48,946 bases of DNA from Leptolyngbya sp. Heron Island J (GCF_000482245.1 NZ_AWNH01000069.1:1-48946), one strand, 5' to 3'; shown: positions 1 to 7,264, counted from the first letter of the stretch. Numbers and translations are program-made. The notes: a model not told the origin generated them from the letters alone.

Positions 1-395
1 GCTGACTTTAGATCAACCGGTCAAATGATGCTTATCTGGAGTAAATACAATAGACTTGTTGCGATATAAGGATCTGACAGACCTGCAACCTTTGTCAGAT
101 AAAGGTTGCAGGCTATTTTGCGTTACAAAACCCAAATCCATTGACACGAAAGGACTTGAGCCATTTTGTCTATCTATTTCGCAACAGCTCTAATGGCTAA
201 ATCCCTTTGTAAGATTTATATCTGTACTAATGTCTGTGCTAGTTTCTGCATTAATCCCACTGAAACCTCTGGTATCAATGGGTTTTTAGCGCTTAATTTA
301 TTTCGAAAATCAAGTAAAAGTAGCCACTAAAATTTTAGATCTGACCAAAATATAGAACGCTAAAACCCTTTACAGATAGGGCTTTCATAAAAAAA
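1..395. other. Intergenic stretch without a recognisable gene
   Basis: No convincing coding frame is visible before the first tRNA gene. The stretch is AT-rich and its only clear structure is the strong inverted repeat at 82-112, described separately. The left edge of the window may cut a longer intergenic region or the leader of a gene outside it. Confidence 0.5.
72..112. repeat. Hairpin with a competing alternative pairing
   Basis: Positions 82-93 (CCTGCAACCTTT) and 101-112 are perfect reverse complements, giving a 12-bp stem. The 7-nt loop (94-100, GTCAGAT) is itself the perfect complement of ATCTGAC at 72-78. The two helices interleave with no linker between 93/94 and 100/101, so they are more likely alternatives than simultaneous. 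The right arm is followed by CTATTTTG, a poor U-tract, so it is not a convincing terminator on the plus strand. No adjacent gene shows what it would control. Confidence 0.55.
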
Positions 396-467
396 GCTGG
401 TGATCCGACTCGAACGGACGACCGGCTGATTACAAATCAGCTGCTCTACCAACTGAGCTACACCAGC
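396..467 (-). tRNA. tRNA-Thr (anticodon TGT)
   Basis: On the minus strand this 72-nt gene runs from GCTGGTG to CACCAGC, forming a perfect 7-bp acceptor stem (396-402 with 461-467). The D arm (AGCTCAGTTGGTAGAGC), an anticodon arm with loop TTTGTAA and a T arm containing TTCGAGTC are all present. The anticodon TGT reads ACA threonine codons. The CCA end is not encoded in the sequence immediately downstream. Confidence 0.95.
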
Positions 468-478
468 GAAGCTCTAGC

Positions 479-507
479 ATTATAGCGAAGTTTGTACCTT
501 TAAACAA
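479..507 (-). promoter_or_regulatory. Probable promoter of tRNA-Thr
   Basis: On the minus strand there is a perfect -10 hexamer TATAAT (479-484) preceded, after a 17-bp spacer, by TTGTTT (502-507) as a -35. The -10 lies 11 bp upstream of the tRNA 5' end, as expected for a tRNA gene with a very short leader. Confidence 0.6.
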
Positions 508-596
508 ACAGTGATCAAAGTTCCGTCTGATGACGCAAGACAGGGACGGTCCACGGCAAATAACCTTGCCCTGTCTTGCATATATTAATGGCAGTG

Positions 597-1244
597 CTAA
601 GCCTTGTTGTTTTCCATGGCCCAGCGAGCAAGCTCAGTACGGTTGTGGAGGCCGGTTTTACCTAGCATATTGCTGACGTGGCTTTCGATTGTGCGCTGGC
701 TGACTTTCAGTTCTTCCGCAATTTCGCGATTGGCCATGCCTCGGGCTACAAACTGTACCACCTTCAGTTCTGTGGGGGTGAGTTCCACATCAAAAGGTAC
801 CTGAATCGTAGGAGCGCCACTGCCAGATTTGGTCTGGTGATGAATCAGACGAGATGCCTGTTTGAGGGAAGATTCTACCTGAGCTACTAGCTCTTCTGGC
901 TCAAATGGCTTTACCATATAGACATCTGCGCCGGTTGTTAGACCCTTAACGCGATCTTGACTTTGTCCCTTGGCGGATAAGAATAAAATGGGAATCCAGC
1001 TTTTGCCTGGGTCCTGGCGAACTTTTTCAACAAAAGCGTAGCCGTCCATTTCAGGCATCATCACATCGCAGATGATCATATCGGGGACGAGGCCACCCAA
1101 CACATCAAGGGCTTCGCGACCGTTGCCTGCTGTGACGACTTGATAACCGCGAAACTCTAGGTAATCTCTTACTAATAGGATGAGGTTCGGATCATCATCT
1201 ATTAGTAAAAGCTTCTTTTGATCGCCAGCTGTAGTTTCTTTCAT
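597..1244 (-). CDS. NarL/LuxR-family response regulator (Rre1/Ycf29-like)
   Basis: 215-residue two-component response regulator. An N-terminal receiver domain (about residues 11-125) shows the acidic pocket D16-D18, phospho-acceptor D60 in the context IICDVMMPEMDG, and the conserved K112 in VKPF. A C-terminal LuxR helix-turn-helix (about 150-212; ELTPTELKVVQ, NREIAEELKVSQRTIESHVSNML) binds DNA. Overall layout resembles the cyanobacterial and red-algal-plastid Ycf29/Rre1 regulators, which act with histidine kinases in stress responses. That assignment is from remembered similarity and is not proven; membership of the NarL/LuxR class is clear. No histidine kinase gene is adjacent, so it is an orphan here. 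It is followed on the same strand by tRNA-Thr. Confidence 0.93.
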   Translation of the reverse strand: MKETTAGDQKKLLLIDDDPNLILLVRDYLEFRGYQVVTAGNGREALDVLGGLVPDMIICDVMMPEMDGYAFVEKVRQDPGKSWIPILFLSAKGQSQDRVKGLTTGADVYMVKPFEPEELVAQVESSLKQASRLIHHQTKSGSGAPTIQVPFDVELTPTELKVVQFVARGMANREIAEELKVSQRTIESHVSNMLGKTGLHNRTELARWAMENNKA

Positions 1245-1582
1245 GCCGTGTACTTGTGTTACTCGAAGTTTATGGGAATAAAATGCGAGGAAATAGGTTC
1301 AAAACGTATTAGATTATTGCCAGTTATTGTCTGGCATGGAAGTGCGTTAGGGCTTGTAGCCCAGTTATTTGCTTGTATATACCTCTGTTGATGATACTGT
1401 ACGGACTATAGTCAATCAGGGTTATTTTATTAAGCCCAGTTAAATTTATAGCAAGGTTGTACATAATTAAACTTTGCTGTTTGTTGGGTAGGATGCAGCG
1501 AGTGCTCTGGTACCAACTGCTTGACCCTGAAGTTCAAATCAATTGTTCCCAATCAATCAATAGAATCACGGATTGGGTGGTA
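1245..1582. other. Intergenic region with no recognised gene
   Basis: 338 bp lie between the response regulator start and the ferredoxin gene stop, both on the minus strand. The part nearest 1245 should carry the response-regulator promoter. I see only short weak inverted repeats (for example GGGCT-TGT-AGCCC near 1350) and no ORF with protein-like composition. Confidence 0.5.
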
Positions 1583-1966
1583 CTAATTTGCAGCTGGTAG
1601 CGGTTTTTTAAGGAAGGCGTAATCTTCGACTACCTGATTGTTGAGCAGATGCTCCTGAATAATGCGTTCTATGACTTCTGGGGTGACGCTGTGGTACCAA
1701 ACACCGTCAGGGTAGATGACTAAAATGGGGCCTTGTTGACAGACCTGTAGACAGTTCGCTTTGGTGCGAAAGATACAGTTAGGTCGTTGCTCAGTAGGCT
1801 TGTCTAACTGCAATTCTTTCAATCTTTTTTTGAGATAGTTCCAGCTATCAATACTGCTGGCCTTATCACAGCATTTGGGTTTGGTCTGGTCAGCGCATAT
1901 AAAGATGTGACGCTCAATGGCATTGAGTGCTAAGGCGTCTACACAGTGTGATAAGGAGTTACTCAT
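1583..1966 (-). CDS. Thioredoxin-like [2Fe-2S] ferredoxin domain protein
   Basis: 127-residue protein of the thioredoxin-fold [2Fe-2S] ferredoxin type, related to the NuoE/HoxE C-terminal domain and cyanobacterial COG3411-type ferredoxins. Candidate cluster ligands are C24 (HIFICAD), one of C32/C33, then C72 and C76 in [13 protein letters not shown], followed by the typical strand [18 protein letters not shown]. It is probably a soluble electron carrier; the partner cannot be told from the sequence. It is transcribed divergently from the SAM hydrolase gene, with only about 36 bp between the two start codons. The N-terminal 20 residues look like the natural start because the ATG at 1966 is the first in frame. 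Confidence 0.88.
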   Translation of the reverse strand: MSNSLSHCVDALALNAIERHIFICADQTKPKCCDKASSIDSWNYLKKRLKELQLDKPTEQRPNCIFRTKANCLQVCQQGPILVIYPDGVWYHSVTPEVIERIIQEHLLNNQVVEDYAFLKKPLPAAN

Positions 1967-2002
1967 TGGGAAAAACGTATCACTTTGGGGGGGCAGAGCC
2001 CT

Positions 2003-2791
2003 ATGGGCGTGATCACATTGTTAACGGACTTTGGTCACAAAGATAGCTATGTCGGTGTGATCAAGGGGGTGATAGCTGGTATCAGTCCTCAAAGTCGGGT
2101 GATCGATTTATGTCATGGGATTCAACCTCAGGCTATCTTAGCGGCTCGGTTTAATTTGTTGACGAGCTATCAATATTTTCCTGAAGGGACGATACATGTG
2201 GTGGTGGTTGATCCAGGAGTGGGTACACAGCGGACTGCTGTTGTGGTGCAGATGACTTTGCCGACTGGACAGCAGATGATTGTGGCTCCGGACAATGGTA
2301 TCCTCACGGGTTTTCCTGTCGTGGCTGCGGTAGCGCTGACGAATGCTAACTATTGGCGTGTCCCTCAGCCGAGTCATACTTTCCATGGTCGCGATATTTT
2401 TGCATCCGTCGCTGCTCACTTGGCAAATGGGGTGTCTATGGATCAGCTGGGTAAGCGATTATTGGTGACTGACTTGGTGAGTCTGCCGATTAGTGATGCG
2501 ATCGCAACCGATCGAGGTTATCGCGGCAGCATTCAATATATTGATCACTTTGGCAACTTAATAACGACTATTCCAGGGGAGATCCTGGCCAAGCAACCCT
2601 GGAATGTTCGAGTTGGTTGTGATCTGGCTCCGTCCTACATGACCTATGGCGACACGCAACCAGGGGCTTTGCTGGCGCTAATTGGCAGCCATGGCTACGT
2701 TGAAATTGCCATCAATAGCGGTAGTGCTGCCAAGATGTTAGCCGGGCAGGTGGGGGATGGCGTCGAGCTTATTTACGCTCCCCGTGGGTAG
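2003..2791 (+). CDS. SAM hydroxide adenosyltransferase (DUF62 family)
   Basis: 262-residue member of the S-adenosyl-L-methionine hydroxide adenosyltransferase family, relatives of the chlorinase/fluorinase fold that hydrolyse SAM to adenosine and methionine. Motifs: ITLLTDFG at the N terminus with D9, VVDPGVG (69-74), APDNG (95-99), FHGRDIF (about 127-133), and the C-terminal domain [11 protein letters not shown] chose the ATG at 2003 because a GGGGGGG run ends 9 bp upstream and homologous proteins begin right at this strand; a TTG at 1985 would add six residues. The 3' end overlaps the convergent gene by 23 bp. Confidence 0.9.
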   Translation: MGVITLLTDFGHKDSYVGVIKGVIAGISPQSRVIDLCHGIQPQAILAARFNLLTSYQYFPEGTIHVVVVDPGVGTQRTAVVVQMTLPTGQQMIVAPDNGILTGFPVVAAVALTNANYWRVPQPSHTFHGRDIFASVAAHLANGVSMDQLGKRLLVTDLVSLPISDAIATDRGYRGSIQYIDHFGNLITTIPGEILAKQPWNVRVGCDLAPSYMTYGDTQPGALLALIGSHGYVEIAINSGSAAKMLAGQVGDGVELIYAPRG

Positions 2792-3053
2792 GACAAGGGG
2801 GGGCTTTAATGCTGCGGTTGAGCCAACCAACGGCTTGCTCTAATCGGGGTAGGGCTTCTTCGGGGCTATCGTTGAGCAAATAAACTAGAGCGGCGGCCAC
2901 CTGTTCTTTGGCCCGTATGCGACGATCCGAATTTAGCCGATGCCAATCCATCGGGCCAATGGCTAGTTGGTTCGCCAGGGCTTGGGCTAGTGCTAATGGC
3001 TCTGCTGTTTGTAGATCGATGGGTTGCTGGTCGGATAGCGTTGTCTTGCTCAT
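2769..3053 (-). CDS. Small conserved cyanobacterial protein (DUF6439-like)
   Basis: 94-residue soluble, mostly helical protein. The blocks LAQALANQLAIGPMDWHRL, RAKEQVAAALVYLLN, EALPRLEQAVGWLNRSI and the C-terminal APPCPTHG match my memory of a cyanobacteria-restricted family annotated DUF6439; no biochemical function is known to me. Its last eight codons overlap the end of the SAM hydrolase gene tail to tail. The family match is from memory only; that it is a real gene rests on its composition and length. Confidence 0.75.
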   Translation of the reverse strand: MSKTTLSDQQPIDLQTAEPLALAQALANQLAIGPMDWHRLNSDRRIRAKEQVAAALVYLLNDSPEEALPRLEQAVGWLNRSIKAPPCPTHGERK

Positions 3054-3178
3054 GGTTGGTTTGATCAGAATCTAGAATGGTGGGTGCTACCTGTTCTGCC
3101 GTGGGCCATAGAACCCTATAAGGGTTTATTCCTCGGAACCTCTCCTGTACTTTAAGTCTATATCTACCGACCTGTGTT

Positions 3179-3514
3179 ATGAAATCGTCTTTGCCTCTGA
3201 CTGAGCAAGACCTTCTTGATTTTGCGATCGCTCTAGAAGAAACCTCCAAAGATTTTCAAGCCCTGGGCGAACGCTATACCGAAGTGCGTGAAGCGTTTTC
3301 TCAACGCGCTGAGGTCCAGGCAAAACTGACTCAGGGGCATTTACCCAGAGCTGAGCTCACCCGTTTGCAAAAGCAGATTGAAACGCTGGAGGCAACGCTG
3401 GAGAACCAGCTAATGTCCTGGAATAACCTGAAGGAGCCGTTTTGGCAGGTGCTCCGGTTTGTCGGGTTGGGCCTAGTGCTGGGGTGGTTTTTGCGAGGAT
3501 GGTTTGGTGGATAG
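3179..3514 (+). CDS. Small coiled-coil protein with a C-terminal membrane anchor
   Basis: 111-residue protein of unknown function. Residues about 5-80 are charged and helical with leucine spacing suggestive of a coiled coil (ELTRLQKQIETLEATLENQL). Residues about 85-107 are hydrophobic and Gly/Trp-rich (VLRFVGLGLVLGWFLRGW), consistent with a tail anchor in a membrane and a large cytosolic helical part. It sits 117 bp upstream of asnS on the same strand. I do not recognise a named family. Confidence 0.75.
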   Translation: MKSSLPLTEQDLLDFAIALEETSKDFQALGERYTEVREAFSQRAEVQAKLTQGHLPRAELTRLQKQIETLEATLENQLMSWNNLKEPFWQVLRFVGLGLVLGWFLRGWFGG

Positions 3515-3631
3515 GGACGTTGCCTGCAATGTCTGTACATCCAGAATAGGTGGCAGAGGATGATATATGTCAGCAAAGGGGGCGGCCTGCGTTACCTTAG
3601 ATAGAGTCATTTTTGGGCATAGATATCGGTA

Positions 3632-5023
3632 ATGGCCACCCAGCGTATTAAGCACATCCTGAAATCTGGCAACCCTGGTGATGTTGTCACTATCCAAGGT
3701 TGGGTTCGTACTAAGCGTGATTCTAAAAAGCTGAGCTTTTTGGATATTAATGATGGGTCGTCCATGACGGGACTGCAGGTGATTGTCGATGCGGGCCTGG
3801 ATGGCTATGAAGAGTCGATGAAGCAGATTACCACAGGCGCTTCGGTCACGATCAGCGGCACCCTGGCAGAGTCGCCGGGTAAAGGGCAGCGGGTAGAGCT
3901 ACAGGCGAGCACTCTTGAGGTGGTGGGTGAGTCGGATGCGGAAACCTATCCATTACAAAAGAAGCGGCATTCGTTTGAGTTTTTGCGAGGGTTGGGGCAT
4001 TTGCGATCGCGCACCAACACCCTCGGCGCTGTTTTCCGGGTGCGTAATGCCTGTGCCAATGCCATCCACGAATTTTTCCAAAGCCGCGAGTTTCTCTGGA
4101 TTCACACGCCTATCCTCACGGCCAGCGACTGCGAAGGGGCAGGCGAAATGTTTACCGTCACCAGCATGAACCTGGACAAACTGCCCAAGGGGGATGACGG
4201 TAAAGTCGACTATGGCCAAGACTTTTTTGGCAAGCCCACCTATTTGACGGTGAGTGGTCAGCTAGAAGCTGAGATTATGGCCATGGCCTTTAGCAATGTC
4301 TATACCTTTGGCCCCACCTTCCGGGCTGAGAACTCCAATACTTCTCGCCACCTGGCCGAGTTTTGGATGATGGAGCCCGAGATGGCCTTCTGCGATCTAG
4401 AAGGCAATATGGACCTGGCAGAAGAGTTTCTTAAGTTTGTCTTCAAGCGAGTCTTAGAAGACTGTGCCGATGATATGGAATTCTTCAACAAGCGGATTGA
4501 TCAAACCGTATTGGAAACAGCCGACAATATCATCAGTAATGAGTTTGAGCGGATTACCTACACTGACGCCATCAAGCTATTAGAAAAGTGCGACAAGACG
4601 TTTGAATACCCGGTTTCCTGGGGCTTAGACATGCAGTCTGAGCATGAACGCTACCTGGCGGAAGAGTATTTCAAGAAGCCGGTAATCGTGACGGACTATC
4701 CCACCGAGATTAAGGCGTTTTATATGCGTCTGAATGATGGTGGCAAAACTGTTGCTGCGATGGATGTGTTGGCTCCGCGCATTGGTGAGATTATTGGTGG
4801 TTCCCAGCGGGAAGAGCGATTGGATGTGTTAGAAGCGCGGATTGCTGAGGCTGGATTACCTAAAGAAGATTACTGGTGGTATCTGGATTTACGCCGTTAT
4901 GGGACAGTACCCCATGCGGGGTTTGGCCTAGGGTTTGAACGGCTGGTGCAGTTTATGACGGGCATGACGAATATTCGTGATGTGATTCCGTTTCCCCGGA
5001 CACCAGACAACGTGGAGTTTTAG
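3632..5023 (+). CDS. asnS: Asparaginyl-tRNA synthetase
   Basis: 463-residue class IIb aminoacyl-tRNA synthetase charging tRNA-Asn. The N-terminal OB-fold anticodon-binding domain (about 15-100) includes [19 protein letters not shown]. The catalytic domain shows class II motif 2 ([19 protein letters not shown]) and motif 3 ([12 protein letters not shown], 430-441). The length is normal for bacterial AsnRS. Discrimination from AspRS rests on the short form without the GAD insertion and on close agreement with AsnS sequences. Its last 289 bp are duplicated, diverged, at 6621-6909. Confidence 0.97.
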   Translation: MATQRIKHILKSGNPGDVVTIQGWVRTKRDSKKLSFLDINDGSSMTGLQVIVDAGLDGYEESMKQITTGASVTISGTLAESPGKGQRVELQASTLEVVGESDAETYPLQKKRHSFEFLRGLGHLRSRTNTLGAVFRVRNACANAIHEFFQSREFLWIHTPILTASDCEGAGEMFTVTSMNLDKLPKGDDGKVDYGQDFFGKPTYLTVSGQLEAEIMAMAFSNVYTFGPTFRAENSNTSRHLAEFWMMEPEMAFCDLEGNMDLAEEFLKFVFKRVLEDCADDMEFFNKRIDQTVLETADNIISNEFERITYTDAIKLLEKCDKTFEYPVSWGLDMQSEHERYLAEEYFKKPVIVTDYPTEIKAFYMRLNDGGKTVAAMDVLAPRIGEIIGGSQREERLDVLEARIAEAGLPKEDYWWYLDLRRYGTVPHAGFGLGFERLVQFMTGMTNIRDVIPFPRTPDNVEF

Positions 5024-5355
5024 TTGCCGGAACCAGCCCGAGCCACCCGGTTGCTTTCAAATTCAGAATGTTGGCGGCATTAGGATGCCTAGAAACTGGG
5101 TAGCTGTCGGGCAGCTCATGACTTTCATGGAAAATTGTTGCCAAATAGAGCGACAAATATAAACTGTTATTGAGAGATATTTAAGCTAAGTTAAGCAATT
5201 TGGCTAAAAGTATTAGTGTGCCTGAACTTGTAGCCTTTGGGTAAAAGTTAAACGATATAACATCAATGTGAAAATGAAAACATTACCCTCACGGGTGATG
5301 TGGCTCTCTTAGGTGAAAAATACGATCTTTGTATTCACTATTTGAGGTTTTTGTC
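5024..5355. other. Intergenic region upstream of the small-protein cluster
   Basis: 332 bp between asnS and the first small-protein gene. No ORF here looks real. Close to the downstream gene an 8-bp stem with a 4-nt loop is present (5281-5300, CATTACCC-TCAC-GGGTGATG, one G-T pair), so the small-protein mRNA may carry a structured leader. I see no clear consensus promoter. Confidence 0.5.
5281..5300 (+). promoter_or_regulatory. Leader hairpin ahead of the first small-protein gene
   Basis: An 8-bp stem closing a TCAC tetraloop, 55 bp upstream of the ATG at 5356. No U-tract follows, so it is not a terminator. It could be a stabilising or regulatory 5'-UTR element; the role is unknown. Confidence 0.4.
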
Positions 5356-5529
5356 ATGACTGTTGCAACTAGCACTACAACTAATGGTGCTGTAAAAGAC
5401 TACGCATACTATGACAAATATTACAATCATGCTTGCGAAGTCTGTGTTCCCATTGTTCTGAAGACGCCCATCTATATCGAACCCATTGTGATTGAAAAGG
5501 AACCTAAGTGTTTAGAGAAGAAGTATTAA
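5356..5529 (+). CDS. Small Cys-flanked protein, copy 1 of a tandem family
   Basis: 57-residue protein of a family I do not recognise. After a Thr/Ala-rich N terminus comes the shared block YDKYYNHACEVCVPI followed by VLKTPIYIEPIVIEKEP and a final Cys (KCLEKKY). Hydrophobic residues alternate and prolines recur about every 5-7 residues, suggesting beta strands; cysteines sit on both sides of this segment. The ATG at 5356 has a GAGG eight bases upstream; an in-frame TTG at 5329 is less likely. Two relatives follow at 5722 and 5951, and a structured repeat lies directly downstream (5607-5702). The length and the repetition of the motif in three consecutive genes are the evidence that it is real. 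Confidence 0.75.
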   Translation: MTVATSTTTNGAVKDYAYYDKYYNHACEVCVPIVLKTPIYIEPIVIEKEPKCLEKKY

Positions 5530-5606
5530 GCCGATTTGAGCTCAGCCTAATGCTGGCTTAATACCTTGAACTACTCTCCAGTTCCTGGCAGATTACAAAT
5601 TTTTTA

Positions 5607-5702
5607 AGCGTTGCTGATCCGAACTATGGATTTCCTCTAAGAGGTACGGATATATGGCACTTCTAACGGATCGGTTCATGCTTTAAATCAGCAACGGCTT
5701 TT
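5607..5702 (+). ncRNA. Structured dispersed element, copy 1
   Basis: About 90 nt between two small-protein genes. The closing helix is GTTGCTGAT (5610-5618) with ATCAGCAAC (5687-5695), extendable by AAGC (5606-5609) with GCTT across one bulged G, and followed by TTTTTT. An inner helix pairs TATGGAT (5625-5631) with GTTCATG (5674-5680). A small hairpin CCTC-TAA-GAGG (5634-5644) is nested, and the single-stranded block CGGATATAT follows it. A related copy lies at 28343-28427 with the same arrangement. It could be a regulatory 5'-UTR for the gene at 5722, a 3' end/terminator of the gene at 5356, or a palindromic repeat. The strand is assumed from the flanking genes. Confidence 0.5.
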
Positions 5703-5721
5703 TTGAAGGTAGGTGATAAAC

Positions 5722-5886
5722 ATGACTACAACAACTGAAACTATGACACTCGATGCTGCCACTTATGACAAGTACTACAAACGTGCCTGTGAGGTGTGCG
5801 CACCGATCAAACTGCAGGTCCCCGTTTACGTCGTTCCTGTTGTAATCGAGAAGAAGCCAGAGTGCCTTAACAAAGGCTATAAATAA
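5722..5886 (+). CDS. Small Cys-flanked protein, copy 2 of a tandem family
   Basis: 54-residue paralogue of the protein at 5356. After MTTTTETMTLDAA it reads YDKYYKRACEVCAPI then KLQVPVYVVPVVIEKKP and ends with a Cys (ECLNKGYK). The three cysteines sit at the same positions as in copy 1, and the strand-like segment keeps its pattern with conservative swaps (I/V). The start is well supported by AAGGTAGGTG 6-15 bases upstream of the ATG. The gene begins 24 bp after the structured element. Function unknown. Confidence 0.78.
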   Translation: MTTTTETMTLDAATYDKYYKRACEVCAPIKLQVPVYVVPVVIEKKPECLNKGYK

Positions 5887-5950
5887 TGTTCTCTTGTCCC
5901 CCTGCCCCCTGGCGGGGGAATGTAGCTATATCGTTAAACGGGTAAAGATT

Positions 5951-6316
5951 ATGAGTGCCCCCTTAGATTTTGATCGCTATCCCCATGGATGCGAAATAGT
6001 TATCCCTATCGTTTTGAAAATCCCGATTTACATTGAGCCCATTGTTATAGAGAGAACAGCGATATGCCATAGGGATCCCCAATCTGAAGTAGCCAGTCTT
6101 AAAAGCCAGCTGTCAGAGACTGAACCAGTTATGTTGGCCAAGGATGTACAGACTGTTGCCAATCTTAACATGAATGTTTTGCATGATTTCTCGTTTGCCC
6201 ATTCGTGGCAATTGTTTGTTCAGTCTGTTGTTGCTGTTTTGCGTTCTTTTATGCACGCGATTCAAGATCTGTTTGAGGAAGGCATGTCAGGTCGAGAGAG
6301 ATTTTTGCAGCAATAG
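5951..6316 (+). CDS. Small-protein family member with a C-terminal extension (copy 3)
   Basis: 121-residue protein whose first 45 residues are the same module as the two preceding genes (FDRYPHGCEIVIPI, then VLKIPIYIEPIVIER, then a Cys in AICHRD). The second Cys of the CEVC motif is replaced (CEIV). Residues about 46-121 are an added region with a charged linker and an amphipathic to hydrophobic helix (HSWQLFVQSVVAVLRSFMHA). The start is the ATG at 5951 with a weak GGGTAAAG upstream. The gene is probably co-oriented and possibly co-transcribed with the two small genes upstream. Function unknown. Confidence 0.75.
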   Translation: MSAPLDFDRYPHGCEIVIPIVLKIPIYIEPIVIERTAICHRDPQSEVASLKSQLSETEPVMLAKDVQTVANLNMNVLHDFSFAHSWQLFVQSVVAVLRSFMHAIQDLFEEGMSGRERFLQQ

Positions 6317-6559
6317 AGGATATCTCTCTATTAGAGAAGCCTGGTTTCTACGCAAAGCCGGGACTTTGGCGATCAGGAACATATAGAAACTGTAAGTTGG
6401 TTTGGATGGGCTAAAGTGTAGGAGGCGATTTCATTACCATTTTGTGTGGATAGCTTTGAGTAGAATCGCAAAGATCTAATTCAACTGATTCGGACCTTCC
6501 CCGGTGCCTGGCTGCGGGAATTTTAATAGTTCGTTTGTCAGATAGTTTGAGCGCTAGGT

Positions 6560-6620
6560 ATGATCATCGTTGATACTGACGTTTGGCTTGCCTTAGCAAA
6601 TCGAGAAGATGCCTCCCATG
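6560..6620 (+). pseudogene. 5' stub of a VapC-like PIN-domain toxin gene
   Basis: An ATG at 6560 opens [20 protein letters not shown], the characteristic N terminus of VapC-type PIN ribonucleases (first catalytic Asp at D5, VDTDVW context). After about 20 codons the reading passes directly into DNA duplicated from asnS in a different frame and stops, so only the start of the toxin gene survives. No antitoxin gene is visible just upstream. The call rests on a short match and is moderately certain. Confidence 0.55.
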
Positions 6621-6909
6621 TGATGGTGGCAAAACTGTCGCAGCAATGGATGGGTTGGCTCCACGCATTGGGGAGATTATCGGTGACTCGCAGCGGGAAG
6701 AGCGGTTAGATGTATTGGAAGCCTGCATTGCTGAGGCTGAATTACCTAAAGAAGATTACTGGTGGTATCTGGATCTGCGTCGCTATGGGACAGTGCCCCA
6801 TGCGGGGTTTGGTTTAGGGTTTGAACGGCTGGTGTAGTTTATGACGGGCATGACGAATATTCGCGATGTGATTCCGTTTCCTCACACGCCGGACAACGTC
6901 GAGTTTTAG
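6621..6909 (+). pseudogene. Duplicated 3' fragment of asnS with a premature stop
   Basis: This 289-bp segment aligns without gaps to the last 289 bp of asnS (4735-5023), including the stop codon. I count roughly 30-35 differences (near 88% identity), mostly at third codon positions. The codon for Q440 is TAG (6835-6837), so even the fragment cannot be read through. It is joined at its 5' side to a PIN-toxin stub. The synonymous bias suggests it descends from an asnS copy that evolved under selection, such as a relative's gene, before being truncated. Confidence 0.9.
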
Positions 6910-6985
6910 CCGCTCTAGAACCCCGGTTTCTGATTTTTCGTATCCTGAAGCTTTTGCCAATCACAGAAACCGGGGTTCTGCGGCT
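6908..6985. repeat. Palindromic repeat with CCCCGGTTT core
   Basis: The left arm at 6908-6932 and the right arm at 6964-6985 are reverse complements over 22 bp, apart from a 3-nt bulge in the left arm (TCT); the loop is about 31 nt. It begins within the stop codon of the asnS fragment. The element at 39019-39098 has the same architecture (22-bp arms, 2-nt bulge near the base, loop of about 34 nt, CCCCGGTTT core), so both probably belong to one REP-like or MITE-like family. A further half-site, GAAACCGGGG, lies near 7003. Confidence 0.75.
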
Positions 6986-7024
6986 AGCTTTTTGAGGCGG
7001 AAACCGGGGGCTGGGCTGGTGTTC

Positions 7025-7264
7025 TTAAAGACGAATCCATTTTTTGAGGACGCGCATGGGTTTGCCGCTTTTGGGGTCGATTTGGGGTTTGCTCCAGGCT
7101 CCGGCTTCGGCGAAGCCCAGGCGATGGAGGATTTGGATGATGATGCCCATGCTGGGGGTGGAGCCGATAATGGTGATCAGCACGGGTTCACGGGTGGGTT
7201 GAGAGGGTGGAGTGCTGGTGGCTGGCGGGAGTTCGGTTTCGGTGTTGGGGATGAATTCTTGCAT
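7025..7264 (-). CDS. Small conserved hypothetical protein (paralogue of the protein at 48375)
   Basis: 79-residue protein. After a low-complexity Thr/Pro-rich N terminus, the C-terminal 50 residues read VLITIIGSTPSMGIIIQ, ILHRLGFAEAGAWSKP and MRVLKKWIRL. They align with the 80-residue product at 48375 (LHKLHYAEPNDWSRPLP, VMAILTRKV). I recall similar short proteins in many cyanobacteria, without a known function. I chose the ATG at 7264, since sequence further upstream has no protein-like character and the paralogue has the same length. Confidence 0.65.
   Translation of the reverse strand: MQEFIPNTETELPPATSTPPSQPTREPVLITIIGSTPSMGIIIQILHRLGFAEAGAWSKPQIDPKSGKPMRVLKKWIRL

Noticed and set aside
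72-112. Stable H-type pseudoknot.
   Set aside because: The two helices would have to form with zero-nucleotide linkers across 7- and 12-bp stems, which is sterically unlikely; alternative pairing is more reasonable.
5607-5702. Identification of the structured element as a glnA/Downstream-peptide glutamine riboswitch, suggested by its place before a short gene.
   Set aside because: The expected conserved CGUUCA and ACGGAAGUAGG blocks are not present; only a superficial ACGG plus hairpin arrangement is similar, and copy 2 is not before a short gene.
5356-6316. RiPP precursor cluster.
   Set aside because: There is no leader with a GG or similar cleavage site and no maturase, protease or transporter nearby; the conserved segment is strand-like and lies in the body of the protein.
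6583-6837. An open frame of 84 codons.
   Set aside because: Its body is the degraded asnS end read to the premature stop; its first codons come from the unrelated flanking sequence.
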